The notes beneath the pieces are model-generated. The model was not told where the DNA came from. It did not search any database and worked only from the letters and a program-made list of their open reading frames with translations. A stretch of DNA of 40,968 nt, from the NCBI GenBank assembly GCA_014189675.1, contig DVAE01000030.1, positions 1 to 40,968 on the forward strand. Reading direction: 5' to 3'. How positions within the stretch are numbered: the first letter of the stretch is position 1; each line of letters opens with the position of its first letter. Made by a program: the position numbers and the translations under genes. Source of the stretch: Candidatus Undinarchaeales archaeon SRR5007147.bin71. GTDB taxonomy: Archaea; Undinarchaeota; Undinarchaeia; Undinarchaeales; Undinarchaeaceae. This document shows, piece after piece, positions 9,967 through 17,683 of the stretch.

Positions 9967-10565
9967 ACAGTATAGTTGAGAAGATTTGGGAGTACGGGGC
10001 GATTATTGTATCGACAGATGATGGATTTGATCTTGCATCCGGGAAAAAAAGTCCAATATATATTGACTGCCGATCAATCATATCATATCCTGATGTAATG
10101 GACCTCATAGCAAAGGAAGCATCTAAAATAGTTAAAAAAACAGGAGTCGAAATATTGGCAGGAGGAGAAACCGCAGGAATCCCATATGCAGCATGGATAT
10201 CTGCCAGAAGTAATATTCCAATGGCATACATCAGGAGGAGGCCGAAGGGCTATGGAAGAACATCACAAGTAGAGGGTTCTATGGACTCAGGGAAAAAAGT
10301 TCTTTTGGTAGAGGACCTGATAACAACAGGATACAGCAAAGCGTCCTTTGTAGAGGGAATAAGAAACACAGGAGCGACTATAGAACATTGTCTTGTGGTC
10401 TTTGACCGGGAGCAGGGAGGACGCGAACGTCTGAAGGAAAATGGAATCGAGCTTCATTCTCTGGTGACCCTCAGCGAAACTCTAGAATACGGTCTGAAAA
10501 CAGGAGAACTGAGCCAAGAAGACTACGAAAAAATACAAAAATATCTTGAAGATGGTTCAGAATAA
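9963..10565 (+). CDS. pyrE: Orotate phosphoribosyltransferase
   Basis: ILAGGETAGIPYAAWIS, VLLVEDLITTGYSK PRPP-binding motif; ATGA overlap with pyrF. Confidence 0.92.
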   Translation: MNSIVEKIWEYGAIIVSTDDGFDLASGKKSPIYIDCRSIISYPDVMDLIAKEASKIVKKTGVEILAGGETAGIPYAAWISARSNIPMAYIRRRPKGYGRTSQVEGSMDSGKKVLLVEDLITTGYSKASFVEGIRNTGATIEHCLVVFDREQGGRERLKENGIELHSLVTLSETLEYGLKTGELSQEDYEKIQKYLEDGSE

Positions 10566-10596
10566 TTATTTATAGGCTTATTTATTAAAGGAAAAT

Positions 10597-10812
10597 ATGG
10601 TTCACAGAAAATTCTGGAAGCTTCAGAGACATCACAGAGTTCTTTTTGGAAGCCTCATAATTGTTTCCATAATAGGGGTATGGAGAGGACTCTGGGGTCT
10701 GATGGACAAATATATATTTCCAGAGCAGTACCTGCTGAGCCATGTCACGACTTTGCTAGGCGGTTTTTTCGTACTCTGGATGACCCAGAATACTATAAAG
10801 TCAATAACATAA
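10597..10812 (+). CDS. Small hypothetical membrane protein
   Basis: 71 aa, two hydrophobic segments; TATA-like ATTTATAGG upstream. Confidence 0.6.
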   Translation: MVHRKFWKLQRHHRVLFGSLIIVSIIGVWRGLWGLMDKYIFPEQYLLSHVTTLLGGFFVLWMTQNTIKSIT

Positions 10813-10910
10813 CAATCGAAGGAATATTTAGAAAAGGGGGGCCTACAAAAGCTTAATAAACCCCAACTTGCAGATAAAGTAGCTATAAGTCATATAGGAG
10901 GATAGATATC

Positions 10911-11054
10911 ATGGCAGAATTTGAAAGACCACAGAGAGAAATGCACAAGGCAACATGCGCTGAGTGCAAGAACGAATGTGAAGTTCCATTCAAGCCAGCA
11001 GAGGACAGGCCTGTATATTGCAGGGATTGCTTTGCTAAGCGAAGGAACTACTAA
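10911..11054 (+). CDS. CxxC/CxxC zinc-ribbon mini-protein (47 aa), not in supplied ORF track
   Basis: MAEFERPQREMHKATCAECKNECEVPFKPAEDRPVYCRDCFAKRRNY*; SD-like AGGAGGAT upstream, TATA-like GCTTAATAAA at 10851-10860, strong hairpin/T-run downstream. Confidence 0.88.
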   Translation: MAEFERPQREMHKATCAECKNECEVPFKPAEDRPVYCRDCFAKRRNY

Positions 11055-11071
11055 GTTTACTAATTTTAGTT

Positions 11072-11126
11072 AAAATTACGCCCTGTTAAAGTCTAAACAA
11101 CTTTTGCGGGGCGAATTTTTTTTTTT
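11072..11126 (+). terminator. Two-tier hairpin followed by 11-T run
   Basis: Outer stem AAAATTaCGCCC/GGGCGAATTTT, inner stem AAAGT/ACTTT with 7-nt loop, then T11 at 11116-11126. Confidence 0.75.
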
Positions 11127-11168
11127 ATTTAATGGTGTATTAACGAAGTTTATATTTAATAAAGCGAG

Positions 11169-11240
11169 CGCCCCCGGCAGGATTCGAACCTGCGACCTTG
11201 TGGTTAACAGCCACACGCTCTACCGCTGAGCTACAGGGGC
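11169..11240 (-). tRNA. tRNA-Asn (anticodon GTT)
   Basis: Minus strand GCCCCTGTAGCTCAGCGGTAGAGCGTGTGGCTGTTAACCACAAGGTCGCAGGTTCGAATCCTGCCGGGGGCG folds into a complete cloverleaf; loop CTGTTAA gives GUU; CCA not encoded. Confidence 0.97.
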
Positions 11241-11326
11241 ATTATTTAAGATAATAGAATGAATTCATAATTTAACAGCTTAAAATACTTTACTAAGCCC
11301 AAATAGCTCATTCTTTTTTACTAGAA

Positions 11327-12445
11327 TCAATCCAGGAAGTTCTCTTCTTTTATTTTCTCCGGAAGATACTTCTTTGCAACAAAGTCAAGGCTCTTGTTTG
11401 CGAGTGCCTGCTGTTCAATTCTGACACCCATCTCAAGCATTTTCTCGAGCTGTCTCACCCAGGCCGGATTGTTCTTGAACCACATATAGCCGAGCTCTTC
11501 TTTGATTCGCTTTTTGTCAACTTCCTTGAGCTGTTCTGTAACATTCTGAAGCTCGTAAGTCTCTATATCATCCATTGTCATCCCGACATAGCGAGTATTC
11601 GGAACCGCATACCTTTCTGAAAGATGGGCCAGTTCAATGGAGCCGTATTTCAGAACAGAATATATGTAAAAACCATAAGGGTCTCCGTCAACAAAGGCTA
11701 TAACCGGAAGTTTTAGTTTCTCATTCAAAAGCTTGATGAACCGTCTCACACCGCGCGGAAACATACCTTCACCAGTGACGAGGAGACAGTTCAAATTCTT
11801 ATAGACCTTTTCCTGTATGAGACGAGACATCATTGCGTCGTTCTCTATTGCAAGAATGAAATCCGCTTTGTAGTTTATAATATCAACATCTTCTGTATAC
11901 CCAGGAATTGCCCATCCGCCTCTTCCGAGCTTGCTGCAGTCGAATGTATCTCCTGCCTGACTGAGTGTGATGTCTCCGTAAATAGAACCTCGGGCTTTTG
12001 CTTCTATGTGGAGACGCTCCCTCAGAACACCCATAGAAGCCTCCAGGTCGTTGAGAACTGTTCCAGATTCTATATCGTCCTCAAATGTATTCTCCTTGGA
12101 GTTTGGAAGAGAGTGCTTAAGGTTGTAATACAATTCACGCTTTCCGACTGTCCTGTCGTGCTCAATATATTCTTTGCAGGCGGAGGCTATCAAAGCGGAC
12201 TGCATGAACTTTCTTGCGTGAGCCACATTAAGGAAACGCCTGCTTGATGTCTTGTCTCCGAGAACGAGAATTTTCTGCTTTTCATCGAAGCTTATGTTTG
12301 TCTTTGAACGAAGTGGTATCTCAAAGACAGGAGGATTTTTATCCTCCACAGAGGCAACAATCTTCTTGCCGAAACCACTTATTGAATCCAGAGATTCTTT
12401 CTTAATTTTCTCATCAAATGTTTTGTCTTTATTTTTCGCTGCCAT
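11327..12445 (-). CDS. top6A: DNA topoisomerase VI subunit A
   Basis: Spo11/Top6A: KRELYYNLKHSL catalytic Tyr region, Toprim VDGDPYGFYIYSVLKYGS. Confidence 0.97.
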   Translation of the reverse strand: MAAKNKDKTFDEKIKKESLDSISGFGKKIVASVEDKNPPVFEIPLRSKTNISFDEKQKILVLGDKTSSRRFLNVAHARKFMQSALIASACKEYIEHDRTVGKRELYYNLKHSLPNSKENTFEDDIESGTVLNDLEASMGVLRERLHIEAKARGSIYGDITLSQAGDTFDCSKLGRGGWAIPGYTEDVDIINYKADFILAIENDAMMSRLIQEKVYKNLNCLLVTGEGMFPRGVRRFIKLLNEKLKLPVIAFVDGDPYGFYIYSVLKYGSIELAHLSERYAVPNTRYVGMTMDDIETYELQNVTEQLKEVDKKRIKEELGYMWFKNNPAWVRQLEKMLEMGVRIEQQALANKSLDFVAKKYLPEKIKEENFLD

Positions 12446-12447
12446 AA

Positions 12448-14100
12448 TTATTCATCCTCCTCTGATACATCTTCCGGAATCTCATCATATGCTGCAGACT
12501 CTTCCTCTAATTCTTCCTCTGTTTCTTCTTCATCAGGCTCGTCGTCACCGAAGCGCTCAAGAACTAGCACTTTCAACTTCTTCTCTAACTCGTCTTCCTT
12601 TTTTCCAGTCAGCTTTGCAAGAGCTTTGGCAGTCTCAGGGATGTACCTTTCGTACATTTTCTTCCTCTCTGCGATTTCAGCTGCTTTTCTCCTTCCGGAA
12701 AGGAAGCGCTGAAGAGAACGGGAAGCGCGCATTAGAGCCATCCTTATTTCATTAAGGATCTCTTCCTCGCCGGCAACTGCCTGCTTTCCTGCAGATGTGT
12801 AAGGGACGTGAGTCGAAATGAGATTGATAAAAAGTGATACTGGAGAATTTTCCATATCCTTCAATTTATATCGTCTCCAATCTATTGAGTTAACTGCCTT
12901 AGTAAGAGCGCAACCTCCGGCATCGAAAAGAAGAGGTGAACGGTTCGCAAAGCGCATTATTTCGACCTTCCTTTCGTTAATTTCCTTCGAAGCAGTAGCC
13001 CTACCTGAATTTCCTCCATAAGATATCGCTATCTCAACTATGAAAGGAATGCCACCCTTGTAGGTTGTTGGTTTCCTTGAAATGACTTCTATGAAGTCAG
13101 GAGATAACAAATTATTCAGAGCCTTTTCTATCTGATCTTTTCCAATTGGTATAAGACCATCAGTAGGGGGTGCCATGAACTTTATCTTCTTAAAGGACTT
13201 GACTATCTGCTCAGCCTCAGGCCATTCAAGCCTCTTCGGACTTTTTGCAAGGTCAAAGTCAACAAGAGCCTGGATTTCCCTAACTTTGTCAGAACTTACT
13301 CTTGCAAGGTCAGACGAAAGGAATGAAGAAACGGCACGGGATTTGGACTTGAGAGCCATATCCAAGATATCATGAGCTTCCAGACCAGAGGGATGTGGCT
13401 TTATCTCTTTTGGAACTTTTGGAACATTATCAACTACACGTTCAAAGAGCATCTCACTTCCTTCCGGGTCTTTGAACATAATCTCAGCGTGAGGATTTGC
13501 TGCAGCTGTCCATCGAACATATTCGAATGGTCCGCGTATTCCTTTAGTATACTGAACTCCTTTGAATTCAGCTTCAACTACAGTTCCGCGCATCACACTG
13601 TTTTCAACTTTCTTGTCTATAAGATTTGGAGAATTGGTTTTTATATCAATCTCAACTCTGGCTTCAACAAGCTTCCCTTTTCCTGTTCCAGATTTTATAT
13701 AGGTAGAATTTCCACTCGTCATTTGAGAGAAAAGAACACAACCAGAGACACCAAGTCCCTGTTGACCCCTCAGTTGAATATTTCTATGAAATTTTGTTCC
13801 TGTGAGGAGCTGTCCGAATACTTTCTCAAGATGCTTCTCTGGAATTCCAGGACCATTATCCTCAACGCGAACTTTGTAGTGCTCAGTTCCAAGTTCGCTA
13901 ATTATAATTTTTATTGAAGGAGAAATCTTAGCCTCTTCGCAGGCGTCGAGAGAGTTTGACAGGAGCTCGTGTATAACGGTAGTCAGAGATTTTATTTTCC
14001 CGACGTAGCCAAGGTACTGCCTGTTTTTCCGGAAGAATTCGCTAAGTTGAACAGTCTTGAATTCCTCAAATAGTTTTTCTCCAGATATTTGCTCAGGCAT
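12448..14100 (-). CDS. top6B: DNA topoisomerase VI subunit B
   Basis: GHKL ATPase: HELLSNSLDACEEA, VEDNGPGIPEKHLEKVFGQLLTGTKF, GQQGLGVSGCVLFSQMT; acidic C-terminus. Confidence 0.97.
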   Translation of the reverse strand: MPEQISGEKLFEEFKTVQLSEFFRKNRQYLGYVGKIKSLTTVIHELLSNSLDACEEAKISPSIKIIISELGTEHYKVRVEDNGPGIPEKHLEKVFGQLLTGTKFHRNIQLRGQQGLGVSGCVLFSQMTSGNSTYIKSGTGKGKLVEARVEIDIKTNSPNLIDKKVENSVMRGTVVEAEFKGVQYTKGIRGPFEYVRWTAAANPHAEIMFKDPEGSEMLFERVVDNVPKVPKEIKPHPSGLEAHDILDMALKSKSRAVSSFLSSDLARVSSDKVREIQALVDFDLAKSPKRLEWPEAEQIVKSFKKIKFMAPPTDGLIPIGKDQIEKALNNLLSPDFIEVISRKPTTYKGGIPFIVEIAISYGGNSGRATASKEINERKVEIMRFANRSPLLFDAGGCALTKAVNSIDWRRYKLKDMENSPVSLFINLISTHVPYTSAGKQAVAGEEEILNEIRMALMRASRSLQRFLSGRRKAAEIAERKKMYERYIPETAKALAKLTGKKEDELEKKLKVLVLERFGDDEPDEEETEEELEEESAAYDEIPEDVSEEDE

Positions 14101-14638
14101 CTTTATATTTCACTCCTAATTTACTCAACTCAGTTTCTATGTGACGGATTGCAGTACTGTGCATAGTACCGCCGGCAAGAAGCTCAACCGCACCCCTTGC
14201 AATGATAGACATATCATGTTCGCCAATTATCGTAACAGTTTTTCCGTAAACGAAGATTTGTGTATTTGTTAGGTTCTCTATTATATTCTTTGCCTTTCCT
14301 TTTGTTCCGATAACTCTCCCTTTTATCCTGACTAATGCATTGTGTTTTTTTCCGACGAACTCACTCAGATCAACAAGTTGCAGCTCTGCACCAGATTCTA
14401 ATATATCAAGCGCAGCCTCAGGCTCTGCCCCCCTCCCTACTGCCTTAACAGTGTCACGGGCTCGCCACAAATCAAGGATTTCTTCTGATTTCCCAGATAG
14501 CTCTATGGAAATCTCATGCTCCTCACTGTCGATACGAATTTTCGTGTCGGACTGAGATTCTATGTATTTTATGAGCTTCCCTTTATCCTCAGTGAGAAGT
14601 TTTAGGCGCTCTTTTGGAATTTTTACGTATTCGGCCAT
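14093..14638 (-). CDS. KH-domain RNA-processing protein, archaeal Pno1/Dim2-like
   Basis: Two KH domains including RIKGRVIGTKGKAKNIIENLTNTQIFVYGKTVTIIG and GAVELLAGGTMHSTAI; next to top6B as in many archaea. Confidence 0.9.
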   Translation of the reverse strand: MAEYVKIPKERLKLLTEDKGKLIKYIESQSDTKIRIDSEEHEISIELSGKSEEILDLWRARDTVKAVGRGAEPEAALDILESGAELQLVDLSEFVGKKHNALVRIKGRVIGTKGKAKNIIENLTNTQIFVYGKTVTIIGEHDMSIIARGAVELLAGGTMHSTAIRHIETELSKLGVKYKDA

Positions 14639-14706
14639 TTGAGTGAAACAAAATTCAATACTACATATTGTGGCTGAAAGTATATAAAGTTAATTATGCC
14701 TAATCG

Positions 14707-15174
14707 CTATGCATCAACCGAATTTTTTCCCTCAGTCTCGGTTTTTTCACTTCCCTCTGCTGTGTCCTCTCTCTCTTTTGTAGCTTCTTTTTCAGGCACT
14801 TTAGGGGGTGTTTCTGATTTTTCTTTAGACTGCTCAGCTTCCTCTGACTCTGGAGTCAAGAGGCCTTTTTTCCTGAGTATGTTAACTTGATTTGGTCTGT
14901 ATTTATACAAATAATCCCCTTTTTCATTCTCCTGCACTGGCCACTTTTGAACAAGAATAACATCTCCAGGTTTTACTCTAAGCTTATATCGTATCTTTCC
15001 CGGAACTCTGCAAAGCCTTGTATAACCATCCATACACTCAACGAGAAGTTTTGTGCCGTAATGCTCAATAATTATTCCAAGAACCTCGCGATTTTCCTTG
15101 CGTGGCATTCTAACACGGACTGGAGCATTTGGATCGAAGCTTCCGTGTTTTTTCTTTTTTTTATAATAGGCCAT
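14707..15174 (-). CDS. eif1A: Translation initiation factor aIF1A with charged C-terminal extension
   Basis: RVRMPRKENREVLGIIIEHYGTKLLVECMDGYTRLCRVPGKIRYKLRVKPGDVILVQKW OB fold. Confidence 0.95.
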   Translation of the reverse strand: MAYYKKKKKHGSFDPNAPVRVRMPRKENREVLGIIIEHYGTKLLVECMDGYTRLCRVPGKIRYKLRVKPGDVILVQKWPVQENEKGDYLYKYRPNQVNILRKKGLLTPESEEAEQSKEKSETPPKVPEKEATKEREDTAEGSEKTETEGKNSVDA

Positions 15175-15225
15175 ATGACACTCTATGTTAGGGGTCTTGT
15201 TTTTAAGGTTTTGGTAGGGTGGGTC

Positions 15226-15241
15226 AAGCTTTATATATCAC
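15226..15241 (+). promoter_or_regulatory. TATA-box promoter of rpoK
   Basis: AAGCTTTATATATCAC, about 31 bp from ATG 15265; identical 16-mer found in front of the thermosome gene. Confidence 0.75.
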
Positions 15242-15264
15242 TGAGGAGATAATAAGAGATCGCA

Positions 15265-15510
15265 ATGTACAAAGAAAACAGGCTTACACGGTTCGAGAGA
15301 GCAAGGATAATCGGAGCAAGATCTCTCCAGATATCCATGGGTGCCCCAGTTCTAGTTAAGCTTGGAAAAAGTGAAATAGACCCAACTGAGATAGCTGTTA
15401 AGGAATTTAAAGAGAGAACCGTTCCTATGACAGTCATAAGAAGGGCACAGGGACAGGATGCAATAACTGTAGATATCAGTGAAGCAGACTTGGAAACTAT
15501 GCTTTATTAG
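15265..15510 (+). CDS. rpoK: DNA-directed RNA polymerase subunit K (Rpo6)
   Basis: [30 protein letters not shown]...[22 protein letters not shown]. Confidence 0.95.
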   Translation: MYKENRLTRFERARIIGARSLQISMGAPVLVKLGKSEIDPTEIAVKEFKERTVPMTVIRRAQGQDAITVDISEADLETMLY

Positions 15511-15800
15511 AGGCTAAGAATCTGCGCATGTGGAACGCCTTCTATTTTAAGAACATTATTTTCTGTAACCAATCCTAGCTCAATTGCAATAGAAACACAT
15601 TTTTCACCGACAAGATTAGAGATATTGGATAAGTTCAGCATTTCTTTGAAAGTTTCAGAATCAACTTCTTCATCTCCATAAAAATCCTTATCCACAGTAA
15701 TGGAAATATCTCCTTCAGAAAATGTCTTTCCAAGAAGTTCCTTGTCACAGGCAGCAAGAATTGATCCTGAGTCCGAGGAAATTATTCTTGCATAAATCAT
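15507..15800 (-). CDS. DUF424 family protein
   Basis: 97 aa, [21 protein letters not shown]...; translationally coupled to aIF2beta, a context usual for this family. Confidence 0.8.
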   Translation of the reverse strand: MIYARIISSDSGSILAACDKELLGKTFSEGDISITVDKDFYGDEEVDSETFKEMLNLSNISNLVGEKCVSIAIELGLVTENNVLKIEGVPHAQILSL

Positions 15801-16204
15801 AGGACTTTTACCATATATTTAGTTCCGCAGGCTTTGCACTTGAGTTCTGCAGAATTATCCCCTTCATTTAGGATTGTGTCAGGAAGACCGCATTGTTTGC
15901 AGGCAACAAAAGACTTGTAGTAGTCACTGAGCTTTGAATTTAGGAACTTAGGAGTTTTATTACCTTTGAAAGTCAGTCTTTGACCTGAAAGAGTTCCAGA
16001 AGTTCCGGCTTCAGAGAGGATAAATTTTTGTAGGTGTGTAGGGTCTCGCTCTAGTTTGTTGGCTACTTCGACAAAATTTGAGATTATTGTTTCGGCTCCC
16101 TGGATAAAGGACTCGAACACAGGGATTTCAAACCTCGCTTTTTCACTAGATACCTCTGGAAGCTGTTCTTTAGCTTTTTTTAGAAGTTCTTCATATGATT
16201 TCAT
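15797..16204 (-). CDS. Translation initiation factor aIF2 subunit beta
   Basis: IF2B/IF5 domain with FILSEAGTSGTLSGQRLTFKG and C-terminal zinc ribbon CKQCGLPDT...LKCKACGTK. Confidence 0.94.
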   Translation of the reverse strand: MKSYEELLKKAKEQLPEVSSEKARFEIPVFESFIQGAETIISNFVEVANKLERDPTHLQKFILSEAGTSGTLSGQRLTFKGNKTPKFLNSKLSDYYKSFVACKQCGLPDTILNEGDNSAELKCKACGTKYMVKVL

Positions 16205-16803
16205 ACTTGTTTGAATACACCTCTTACTGGCTCATACAAATCTCCTTTGTGAAGAAGAGACTTTACTGCCTCGAGTATATCATTGTCATCCAAATCCTTT
16301 AAAACACTTGCCAATCCATCCAAAGAAGCCCCGTCTGCTCCAGTCTCACTTATGGTTTTCAAAATAAGCGCCTCTACATCTTCATGTAGCTTTCCTGGCT
16401 GAGCCTCTTCTGGCTGAGCAAGTTCAATCCTTCTCAAGAGCTCAAAGTTTGGATCTATTATCTTCTGAGCCACGAAAGAGTTTATGTAAATTTCATCATC
16501 ATATTCACGAATAGTTCCAGTTACATCCGCAATATCCCCGACTTCGAGTTTCGCAAGTGTACTTGCACGCTTTTTGAAAGACTTTGCACGTATTGTCTCT
16601 GTCGAATCGTCGAGAGTCACGCTTGAGTACTCACCATCGTCTGAAACAAATTTATCAACGATAGTTCCCAATATACGAACTCTTGATAGCTCTGAACCGT
16701 CGGCTGCCCTGAGAACTCCGTAGCCTTCACTCTCTACGTACTCACCGGAGACAATTTTGTCTATATGTACTTTCTTAGATGCAAGCTGAGAGTTTTCGGC
16801 CAT
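16201..16803 (-). CDS. OB-fold RPA-like (RPA32-type) protein with C-terminal winged helix
   Basis: OB-fold SRVRILGTIVDKFVSDDGEYSSVTLDDSTETIRAKSF...VGDIADVTGTIREYDDEIYI, then wHTH ending KGDLYEPVRGVFKQV. Confidence 0.85.
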   Translation of the reverse strand: MAENSQLASKKVHIDKIVSGEYVESEGYGVLRAADGSELSRVRILGTIVDKFVSDDGEYSSVTLDDSTETIRAKSFKKRASTLAKLEVGDIADVTGTIREYDDEIYINSFVAQKIIDPNFELLRRIELAQPEEAQPGKLHEDVEALILKTISETGADGASLDGLASVLKDLDDNDILEAVKSLLHKGDLYEPVRGVFKQV

Positions 16804-16804
16804 T

Positions 16805-17683
16805 TTAAATTAAGAGATAAGATGCAGCAAGATAGGCCCCCATTGTACACGCCGCGAGGGGGGGCAAGGCTGGAATCGGCTTTCCCTTTCCATAGATTAG
16901 AAGGCTGTGGATTATTAATATTCCGAAGAGTCCTCCAACAATGACGAAGGCTGAGACAGAGAAACCTGTTCGCAGGGCTGACACCGCAAGTATTAATGGA
17001 AATGCCACGTCACCAGTTCCGAGGAAGGTATATTCTCGTTTTGTAGCTGGCTTTTTTAGTGTGGCTTTTTTTAAATCGGAGCCCATACCTGAAATCTTTT
17101 CAGAAGCTATGAGAGCAAGAGGTACTCCGCCTTCTAGAGTGCCTTTGAATAAGGTAATCATATGTTTTGTTTTGTAAACAGCTATGATATCGTAAACTGA
17201 GAGTATAGCAAGTATTATGAAAATAGTGCTCACATTGAATAGGAGACCAATTGTTGCTCCGACTCCAGCAAGAGCCAGTATGAGAGACGCATTCTGAACC
17301 AAAATTGTTGGATATGTAAATCTTATTACCACAAGGGAAAGTGCAAGAATCATTGCAGTCAGTTCAGAAAACATAACACTGAAAACTGTTTCGCTTCCGA
17401 CAAAGATTATGAAGGCCATAAGCACCTTCATGAACCCGAGACGCCTTTTAAGGAATTTTATTAAAACGAGAAACAGTGCAGTTGCTGCTGCAAACATAAT
17501 CAGGAAACCTTTTACAGCAGGTCCTGTCTCTGCAACAGGGATTACCTCAAGCGCTGCAATTTGAATGGCAACATAAAGCCCAATAATCTGAACAGCAAGG
17601 AAAAGAGACATCTCAGAAAAGAGTAGTCTTGGCCTGAAATCAGGGTTTTTTGAGAATGCCTTGTCGCGGCTCAAACAAATCAC
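16805..17683 (-). CDS. Presenilin/signal-peptide-peptidase-like intramembrane aspartyl protease (PSH)
   Basis: Multi-TM with SVYDIIAVY (YD), GTGDVAFP (GxGD) and KPIPALPP (PAL). Start uncertain: 17683 overlaps mcm by 44 bp; ATG at 17611 is an alternative. Confidence 0.9.
   Translation of the reverse strand: MICLSRDKAFSKNPDFRPRLLFSEMSLFLAVQIIGLYVAIQIAALEVIPVAETGPAVKGFLIMFAAATALFLVLIKFLKRRLGFMKVLMAFIIFVGSETVFSVMFSELTAMILALSLVVIRFTYPTILVQNASLILALAGVGATIGLLFNVSTIFIILAILSVYDIIAVYKTKHMITLFKGTLEGGVPLALIASEKISGMGSDLKKATLKKPATKREYTFLGTGDVAFPLILAVSALRTGFSVSAFVIVGGLFGILIIHSLLIYGKGKPIPALPPLAACTMGAYLAASYLLI

Noticed and set aside
15175-15264. Possible ncRNA in the eIF1A/rpoK gap
   Set aside because: The gap is accounted for by two divergent TATA promoters; no stable structure is evident by eye.
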